Source: Limonium bicolor
Lineage: Eukaryota; Streptophyta; Magnoliopsida; Caryophyllales; Plumbaginaceae
DNA: 64,000 nucleotides
NCBI GenBank assembly: GCA_023374045.1
Contig: CM041783.1
Span: forward strand, 93,097,298-93,161,297
Reading direction: 5' to 3'
Part shown: positions 56,521-64,000 of the stretch, piece by piece
How the letters are laid out: each line of letters opens with the position of its first letter
Numbering within the stretch: the first letter of the stretch is position 1
Notes under the pieces: generated by a model
Told to the model about the DNA's origin: nothing
Databases searched by the model: none
Seen by the model: the letters and a program-made list of their open reading frames with translations, nothing else
Position numbers and translations under genes: made by a program

Positions 56521-58294
56521 TACATGAACCAGTTTGCTCTCCGGTTGCTGTGATGTAAGTCTAGTGGACCTTCCATCATTTCGTTTATCGCAACTAATTT
56601 GGCATAGAGCTTCATTTGGTTCGTGTCGAGGTACTCTTCCTCGGCCTGCTGCTCCACTTCAGGGACCATTTCACTCTCGGGTTGTTGCTCCCTTTGAGCT
56701 AATGTGATGGGCTGGTCCACTACGTAGATTGCTTTTGCATACCTTGGATTTGGATTGGTTTGTGAGGGGAGTCGGCCAGGAGGTCTTTGTTGAGTTAGGA
56801 GTTGTTGAATCTGAGACTGCAAGGCTGTTTGGTCTTTGCGCAGAGCTGCGACCTCTTCTTGCGTATCTCGGGATTTACCCATCATCGCCTTAAACATTTC
56901 CTGCATCTGAGACATATCAGACTCAGGATTCGAAGGAGGTGGAGCTGGTCGGCTGATGAAGCTTCATTGCCATAAGGCTGTTGTTGATATTGCCTTGGGC
57001 CTCCTTGGAAATTGGACTGAGGTCTGTATTTTGGGATGTTTGTAGGGTATGTGGGTTTTGGATATTTCCGGTGTTTGAGTAGCTAAGGTTGGATTGCATG
57101 TTACGTTGCCATGGTTGTCTGTATCCTGAATTGTTGGTGATGTAGTTTGCTTCCTCCGCTGCTTTCATTTCTTGTAGTTGGGGGCATTGTTCATAGTCAT
57201 GAGGCCCGCAACATTGCGTACAAGAAATTGTTGGTGACGTTGAGATTGAGGAGCATAGCCTGGAGGGGTAGTAGGTGGTCGGGAAATCATTGACTTAGCT
57301 TGCTGAGGGAAGGAATTCATAGCATCTGTTCAACCACTTTCTGTAGAGTGCTCACTTTTGTTGCTTGCTGAGCGTTGCTTTCCATGAGTTGCTCATGGCT
57401 TCTCATGAGCTGGTCGAATTTGTTATCACTCTCCCCATGATATAATCCTGGAGTACCGCTCCTTGATCCACCGGAGGCCCAGTCTCTAATTTCCTCACAG
57501 AGAGACTCCATGCTGTTCAGAAATTGTGCTCCCTGGGCTTTTTCAGAACGTCAGCCCCTAACGAAGATAACACCATTGTTCTGCACGGACCGATCAAGCC
57601 CTTGTAAAACAATTGTGATACTTGTTCCTTTGTCAGACCGTGGTGAGGACAAGTGAGTAGTAGACCTTTGAAACGGTCCCAAGTTTCACAAATATTCTCC
57701 GACCCTGGTTGCTTAAAATTATAAATTTCAGCAATCATCTCCAAGGTTCGGCTCGGAGGTAGGAATTTGTCATAGAACTTGGTGGCCATGTCGTCCCAGG
57801 TACCGATGGTACTCAGGTGTTAAGCTATGATACCACTTGCTCGCGTTTCCCGTCAGGTTGTGTGGGAATAAAGACAATCTTGCATATTGAAGTACTGCGT
57901 CGGTTGCAGTAAGGCTATTGGCATGTTGTAAGAATTTTGTAACATGTAACAGGGCTTCGTCTGGACTGGTGCCATCAAACATGCCCAGCTCTTTCACACA
58001 TCGAATCTGATGATATGGCTTCAGCTTTTGCCACTCATCGTATTCGGATGGGCTGAGGTGAGGAAGGACGATAGCAGGCTGTTGTCCTTGGTTAGACGGC
58101 CTGTTGATATTTCGAACCGTTGCTGGTGTAGCTGCCATGTTAGTTTCCGGGTCAGAATCTATCACTGTGTTGGTAATGTTCTGTTGAGTTCGTCTCTGCC
58201 TGAGATTGCGCAGAAAGGTTCTCTCGATTTCTGGGATGTAACCAACCGTGTGATTAATATTCTCTGGGAGGCTCTGTGACCTGGTGAAAGGCAT
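56520..58294 (-). pseudogene. gag: Gag of TR-GAG2 (Athila-type, frameshifted)
   Basis: Minus strand from the ATG at 58294 (MPFTRSQSLPENINH). Segments: 58294-57770 with the gag N-terminal domain (LFPHNLTGNASKWYHSL), then a frameshift in the 57810-57830 area to 57789-57517 (FYDKFLPPSRT, ETWDRFKGLLLTCPHHGL, LFYKGLIG), a further one-base shift at an A-run near 57540 to LCEEIRDWASGG, more breaks, then a zinc knuckle CTQCCGPHDYEQC near 57185-57225 (CX2CX3HX4C). A coiled-coil and acidic C-terminal frame at 56915-56520 follows. This order matches Athila Gag. At least four lesions make it non-functional. Confidence 0.78.
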
Positions 58295-58762
58295 ACACCA
58301 CTCAAAACAGAGAAAAGAACTGGTTATACGTTAGAATAATAAAAATGTTAGGAATTAGTAGACAGAAATTTAAAGTTAGTAGTTAGTATACAAGGGAACG
58401 AAATGACAATGGAACGAAATGACAGAAATTTAAAGTTAGTAGTTAGAGACGATGGAACGAAATGACAATGGAACGAAATGACAGAAATTTAAAGTTAGTA
58501 GTTAGTATACAAGGAACGAAATGACAATGGAACGAAATGACAGAAATAATAACAATAATATTAACAAATTAGTAGTCAGATGTCCAAGTCAGATCAGAAG
58601 TTAGATGTCCACTGTCCAAGTCAGATGTCCGAGGTTATATGTCCAAAATTGGATTAACAGTTTTTTTTTTGAATTTTTATTATTTAATTATTTTAGTAGA
58701 TTAACAGATTTTGTAATTAAACAGGTGAATTAACCGGGGCTTAGGGACTAGATTAAATCAAG
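58295..58762 (-). repeat. TR-GAG2 leader with ~60-bp tandem repeats
   Basis: Between the PBS and gag. On the plus strand, three units of GACAATGGAACGAAATGACA followed by GAAATTTAAAGTTAGTAGTTAG occupy about 58375-58550. A GATGTCC-rich stretch follows, then AT-rich DNA. Confidence 0.75.
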
Positions 58763-58780
58763 TCCCCGACAACGGCGCCA
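58763..58780 (-). other. Primer-binding site of TR-GAG2
   Basis: Minus strand TGGCGCCGTTGTCGGGGA, three bases from the LTR end. This is the Asp-tRNA type widely found in Athila elements. Confidence 0.9.
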
Positions 58781-58783
58781 TTT

Positions 58784-60372
58784 TGCAGAGTGGATTTATC
58801 GTGAGTGATTAGAAGAGGTGTAGTTATTAAAAGAAAGAAATTAACTCAAAATATCCGTCGGGCTGCAAATTAAAACCCCGTAGTAGTATAGAAGACAGAA
58901 GCGGCCGGGGTCAAACCGTGGGACTTATAGCGAGATAAATAGTTCCTAAGCTTGTCACAAAAAGGGGGAAGTTAATTGACTTGTTTTTTTTTAGAGAATT
59001 AAAAAGCAGATTAGATTACTGAGTGCAGATGAATTAATGGAACTCCGGGTTCAGGTTAATATGATTTAATTAATTGTGTTAACTCTACCGGTTTAATAAA
59101 ATAGTTTGGCAAGATTCCTGTAATTTTCTTAAGGTCCGATGAAACTCTTAAGAACTCGTTTACCTGTAATGCAAGGTCCGATGAAAACTCGAGCAAAAGC
59201 CTGTAAACGGCAGAGGAGTATGAGGCTTTATTCTTGCAACATGTATTAACTTAAACGATGAAAATAAGTTTTTACAGTTTTACGTCTTAATTAACCCGTC
59301 TGATTCTAACCGATGAAATTAAAAACAGACTTAGTAAGGCTTTTTAATAAACCGATGAAATTTATTAAAAAGGGAGAGAAACAAAACTTTAATCGTAACA
59401 AACTGAAATTATTTAAACCAGTAGAAATATATTACACAGCTTAACAAACCATAATTAAAAACCTTGCCCGGAGTAAATCCTCCTTAGCCAGACATATTAA
59501 CTGGTAATAAATCTGACAGAGGTTGGACGTAATAACTGCACGGAGACGTGATTAGTGAATGGAGAAATGGAGAGGTCGAAGAGTGAAACATGTACGTAGG
59601 CTATTATAAGTGAAGTGGGTGAATTAGAGAATTAATGGAGTGAAATGGTATACGGGAGCGAATTACTGGAATAGAATGAGATGAGGTGAGTGTGAGTGAT
59701 TTTCTGGTTTTCTCCGTGCACTGGTATAAGGTTGCAGTGGATGGTTATTTATAGAAGAAAGGAAGAGTACGTAGAAGACTTGCAGTTTGATTGCCTCTGT
59801 TGATTTCTTCACTGATTGAAGCATTGATTGCTTCATTTATTTCAGGGGACAGGAGCTGGAGATGCGTGAGCGAAATAAGGTAGGCGACGGCGGGGTAGAT
59901 AGATAAGGCGAGTTGCAGAGTCGCGCGAAGAAGAAAACTATTTTCGGGCGCGATTTACTCTTGTCCGCCTGTGGAACCGCCTCAAAACAAGGCGGTTTGT
60001 GTGTTGTCCGCCTCTACAACCGCCTCTTGTCCGCCTCTGGTCCGCCTGTGGTGTCCGCCTCTGTATGGCGCGGTTGAGCAGGCGGTTGTTATGCTGTTGT
60101 GCTGACCGTGACTTATTTCCTTCTACGAACTTCGACCGGCTCTAGATTCTTCGTTTGGACTCTGTTTTCTGAGCCGTTTGCGTCTACGCGTTCGTCTCTC
60201 TGTCTACTTCACTCCCGGCTTGGTTTTCCTCATGTTAAACCAATAATTTTGTGAGATAAACAATAAAACATAAACTAGAGGAAAACTAACCGAAGTGGAG
60301 AAATGAGCAAGAAAAGTGCTAATATTATACATGAAATACACCTAAATAACATGCTCATTTAGACACTTATCA
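58784..60372 (-). repeat. TR-GAG2 5' LTR
   Basis: 1,589 bp, TGATAAGTG...CTCTGCA on the minus strand. It retains the segment 59681-59762 that is missing from the 3' LTR, including the TATA box. GTCCGCCTC and CCGCCT/AGGCGG repeats lie at about 59960-60090. Confidence 0.9.
59746..59753 (-). promoter_or_regulatory. TATA box of TR-GAG2 5' LTR
   Basis: Minus strand TATAAATA within TTCTATAAATAACCATCC. It is absent from the 3' LTR copy because of the 82-bp deletion. Confidence 0.65.
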
Positions 60373-60377
60373 CCAGC
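60373..60377. repeat. Right target-site duplication of TR-GAG2 (CCAGC)
   Basis: Matches 52900-52904. Confidence 0.9.
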
Positions 60378-61752
60378 CCATTTATTATCGCTTCCTACAT
60401 CTTTACTGAGTTTAACTCATAACTCTGCTTGCTCTTCACAACATTGTTTAATAATACTCATACAATGGTCGCTTACAGCGCACCATGTTCTTACTCATTG
60501 TACAACACTAACTTACATGGCATTCACTATTATGTTAGTTGCCGCTCACGTGTATTCGCCATACTTGGATGATTATTGAACATGCCATCCTTCGAGTCTT
60601 TATGCTCCTTGAGCATTATTCACTCTATACTTCGTATCACACACCTATGGCGGTTGCTATTAAGCTGAGTACTCTTCCGGTTTTCCACAATTGGTATAAA
60701 CGATTCTTCTTCATATGACAACTATTCATATCATTCTTGGGTAATAACAGTGTAGTCATTCCTTTACATATTTCTTGAACTTGGTTCACATAACTACCGC
60801 TCCCGCGGTTTCACAATAACGAGAGGTATCCCCACTCTTAAAGCAGTGGTTCGTTCTCCGCTCTGTTCACCTGTATAACATAAACTTCCATAATCAATTA
60901 AATTTACGTAACACATTTAGCTGTGGCTTATATGCCTCTTTGCCTCGAGCTGCACCCATTATAGGCTGTTCACACACATTTACTTTTCTGTACAACATTA
61001 CATGGTTTGGAGGTAGTATTGACTCCATGACAAGGTCGTTATATCACGCTTCCACTCAAGGGATGTCCTTTAAGAATGTTGGATTGCCTCCTGGCGACTT
61101 ATGTTTGAACTGAGTTTTAGCTTCAACCCTTGCATTTCTATCACGTTATTTCGTTCAACAATTGTTGATCCAAACACCCTTCAAGGATTGCTCCTATGTA
61201 TTGCTAAGTTATGTCATCACATCTGGCTTGCACTTATGGGTATATTTAGTTAACTACATTTCTTTACGTTCTTGGCTGGGTTTAATATCCTCTTTCATGA
61301 GGATTGATGTCCCCTGATATCCTAGGTGATTATTTGAGGAACTTCATCCCGTTCGTTGTTCATTAACGTATCCATCTTAGGCGTCTGCCTTACCACGTAT
61401 AGGCTGGTTCGTCATTCCAGCTATTATGTTTATCCCTTGGGATTCTTGAGACATATGTGATGTCTTTACTAACTAGTCAGTGCGCTTCACACTTCTTGAC
61501 TCATAAACATTTCCTTGAAGCAAATTCACTAATTCCTTTAGTCTCGTTAACTTAACTGGGTTGTTTTACTCCATCCATTTGTGGTAATCCATTGCACTTG
61601 TTTAACTTTTACTGCTGACCGTAGTATGGAGTCGACTACTTCTCGTGTTCCGGACTCTACTCGTATGCATATGTGGGGTACCCTACTGATACATCACTAC
61701 TTACCCGACTAACCCATAAATAGGTCTGTCAGGCCCACAAGCTCCTGTCGGA
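60378..61752 (-). mobile_element. M2 internal region, continued
   Basis: Reverse counterpart of M1 14263 to about 15540. The end near 61752 (minus strand CACTCCGACAGGAGCTTGTG) is the exact point where LTR A interrupts M1, showing that M2 is uninterrupted there. Non-coding. Confidence 0.72.
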
Positions 61753-63279
61753 GTGCGGTCGTCCCCTATTTCATTTTTGTACACTTGTAGTGTCCGTCAC
61801 ACGCCTAGGTGAAGTATTCTGTTGTCAACTCCTCTTATATTGTCTTGTGATACATGCATTCAGTGCTTCCCGAACTTAATCAAGGAAGGTCTATCCACTG
61901 TTGTATCTAGTATGAACTCAGTCCATTTCCTCGGGTTATCCAATTTCTGTCCGGTTGTTCAAAGTAAACTGGGTGTAACTTACCTACTGTGTAGCACTGA
62001 GGCCGGTGTAGGTCCTCTGGTTTGATTTAAAAGAGGATCTAAAGTTTGGGAGAATTTGGGTTTTAACAGAAGGTTTGAAATAAATATGGGTTTTGAAGAA
62101 AATTTGGCTTTAAAAGAGAGTTTGAAATAAATCTGAGTTTGAAAGAAAATTTCTCATGGTATTACAACGTCTTCTTGCCTTAACCGAGTTCAACTTCCTG
62201 TTGACCGGTATATTTTCAAATACAAAGTTTGGCTGTTAAGCCCTTCCAAGGTTATGATGATCTCATTCGACTTGTTGGTACTTCACTATGTACTTTGAAG
62301 TTGTTAAAAATTTTCCCGAACAGCCCTGTTATAGCAGCACTTGCCATCGCAAGTGCGCCATGTTAACTGGCTATCGGTTCAACACACACACCGGTTGCGG
62401 TATTGCTTTTACCTGTACCGTAGTCAGTGGCCGTGTTGGCTCTTACTTTGGTACTCTACTTTGATAATTAATTTTCTGAACAACTTCCCATGAGTCTTCA
62501 CATGGTAACCCTTAACTAGGGCGTTTCCCGTTTGGACACCCCTATTTACTTAACACTGTATTTCTTCATATCCCGTTCCCATGGATTGTCATGGTTACCG
62601 AGACTAGACCTTTCACTATATGGTAGTCCTGTCTAAACACGTTATGTAAGAGTTTCTACAGCCGTTTTAGGCTTTGTCAATCAGTCATTAGAATCCCTTG
62701 TACGCCGTAGGCTTGGAGTTACCCGCTTCTGACTAGTTCCTTAGCCCGTTGGTATACCGTTGGTGGTATTGTTTAACAATTGTGGTCCCATAGACACACG
62801 TCTCGGGTTTTATTACGTCACTTTCTTGCTTTATTGCACGGTTGGTGCGTTCCTTCCTGCTGGGCAAGCTGGTTGTTCTCGACTGCTAGGCATGTCGACC
62901 CAGGTTGCCGGAAATTCCACTCTCCTGTGCGTAGGATTCTTCACTCCTCGCTATTAAAGGTGGTAAACTTTGTCCATATGAGAACCGTCTCCGGGACTCC
63001 TAGTTTCCGGAATCTACTGTATGTCAGGTTCTTTATATTCACAGAGATACTTAATAACAGCCAGATCGGGTATTCCCGAGTAAGAGAGGACTTTCATCTC
63101 TCTGGCATTCTTTCCGGAGTTATAAAATAGGGGTTGTGGAGGGCGGGAAGGATACTGTCGGTATCCAATACACACTGGTAACTGCCTAACTAGCGTATCT
63201 CTCACGCTATCACTCAACCCTTAACTCAAGGTTTTAAATTCCTAACTCGGTACTTCCTAAGCTTGGTAATTCCAGTCAT
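61753..63279 (-). mobile_element. M2 upstream internal region, unresolved
   Basis: Lies further 5' in M2 than anything visible for M1. No ORF gives a recognisable gag or pol motif. Short open frames (61822-62025, 62760-63130 plus strand, 63014-63217 minus strand) have no domain. A GGGTTTTRAAGAAAATTTG-like motif repeats at about 62035-62160. It is either a decayed coding region or the M-type leader. Confidence 0.4.
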
Positions 63280-63299
63280 CAGAGCGATACTTCGCTCTG
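63280..63299. repeat. Perfect short palindrome at the M2/LTR F junction
   Basis: CAGAGCGA, loop TACT, TCGCTCTG. It falls exactly where minus-strand M2 sequence gives way to plus-strand LTR sequence. Confidence 0.7.
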
Positions 63300-64000
63300 A
63301 CCGACCTTGGGTAAGGTCGGTCGGTAAGGTCGGTCGACCTAAAATTGTAAAAAAAAAAACAAACGAAGTGTGGCTTTAGCAGTAAACCCTAGGGGTATAA
63401 GGTAATCAAGGGTAAGTTTAAGCACAAAAACATGTCATATAATCATGTAAAATGCTTAGTAAACCAGAAGTTAAATAAGTTAATTGACCGACATTATTAA
63501 TCATGTTTGGGAACTACGTTTGGCGGGACTCGTACGCAGCAAGGACCAAGGTATGGTTTTCTTGCAACCTGTGTCCTACCGGATTACACCGGCTTGTATG
63601 CCAAACTGTTTTTCTGTGTGTTTGCCACCTTGTAAGAAAAAGCATGAAATGAGTTTAAAGTAATTCATTTATGTGGCGTACATGTATCTGATACCGTTTA
63701 ACCTCAAATATGTGTTAAACCATAGCTAACCAAATCTAGGAGCACTTAAGAGATCGGTATTCTGGTTTAACGACCCAAACCATGGGAATGTTCTAACCAC
63801 GGCTATGCGTGAGTTAGTTGTGTGTTGTTTGTGCGTGTAAGTATGTTTACCTCCCTTGTGTGTTAACCCAATGGTAACACCATTTGGTGTGTGGATGTGA
63901 TAAGTTCCATAATGGAGCTCTTAACTATATATATAAATATATTATGGGGGGTGAGGAATCCAGTCGTTCCGGTCGCGTGTGTTGTTTGGGAGTTGATGTA
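63300..64000 (+). repeat. LTR F: middle segment of an M-type LTR, plus strand
   Basis: Begins in the inverted-repeat cassette zone (ACCGACCTTGGGTAAGG) and is the inverted match of about 47205-47910 in LTR E. Shared landmarks include TACCGGATTACACCGGCTTG, GTGTGTGGATGTGATAAG and ATGGGGGGTGAGGAATCC. It runs off the window. Confidence 0.8.

Larger units (their letters stand above)
52905..60372 (-). mobile_element. TR-GAG2: gag-only LTR retrotransposon, Athila-type
   Basis: 7,468 bp on the minus strand: LTRs at 58784-60372 (5') and 52905-54417 (3'), both TGATAAGTG...CTCTGCA, PBS of Asp-tRNA type, PPT and a CCAGC TSD. The ~4.4-kb interior holds a gag region with an Athila-like knuckle and no RT, RNase H or integrase. 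The gag frame has several shifts, so this copy is dead. The LTRs look about 98-99% alike apart from one 82-bp deletion. Athila affiliation comes from the PBS, LTR ends and gag motifs. Confidence 0.85.

Overview
This window reads as a plant nuclear genome, probably from a flowering plant. It is a heterochromatin-like nest of LTR retrotransposons. I recognise no host gene, rRNA gene or functional tRNA gene. The plant assignment rests on Ty3/gypsy lineages found in plants: Tat/Ogre with a second (acquired) RNase H and an antisense gene, Athila with an Asp-tRNA-type primer site, and very long LTRs with Tekay/Del-like ends.

Layout from left to right. (1) Element A, Tekay-like: only its 3' internal flank (1-336 and 9747-10102) and 3' LTR (10103-14262) are in the window. 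Inside that flank sits a complete gag-only element, TR-GAG1 (337-9746), with a GATAG target-site duplication (TSD). (2) Element M1: a non-coding internal region (14263-17803) and its 3' LTR, LTR B (17804-22487). Element A is inserted in the M1 internal region. (3) LTR C (22488-27045): a truncated LTR holding an ancient ~190-bp tandem array and a ~54-bp array. (4) Element O, an Ogre-like element: ORF1-like remnant, gag, then RNase H-integrase, a repeat-rich tail and the start of the 3' LTR (27046-45898). It is interrupted by element T, a Tat element (about 29644-40140). T has a 5' LTR, a broken gag-pro-RT-RH-INT and a multi-exon antisense pseudogene, but no 3' LTR. (5) LTR D (plus strand) faces LTR E (minus strand), forming an inverted repeat. 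LTR E is the 3' LTR of M2, a minus-strand relative of M1. (6) M2 is interrupted by TR-GAG2 (52905-60372, minus strand), a gag-only Athila-type element with a CCAGC TSD. (7) The M2 internal region continues to about 63279 and meets a plus-strand LTR fragment (LTR F) that runs off the window.

How the parts relate. No element here is fully autonomous. T and O have recognisable but broken pol genes. TR-GAG1 and TR-GAG2 keep LTRs, primer-binding site, polypurine tract and gag, but no pol, so they would need reverse transcriptase and integrase in trans. TR-GAG1 shares its 3' tail and a repeated palindromic motif with O, which points to an O-like partner. Several LTRs from different lineages carry clustered GC-rich inverted-repeat cassettes in otherwise AT-rich DNA. 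The most unusual items are the intron-bearing antisense gene in T, the motif shared by O and TR-GAG1, the duplicated PPT-plus-palindrome modules in TR-GAG1, the palindromes that also encode a repeated peptide in TR-GAG2, and the two gag-only elements of different lineages.
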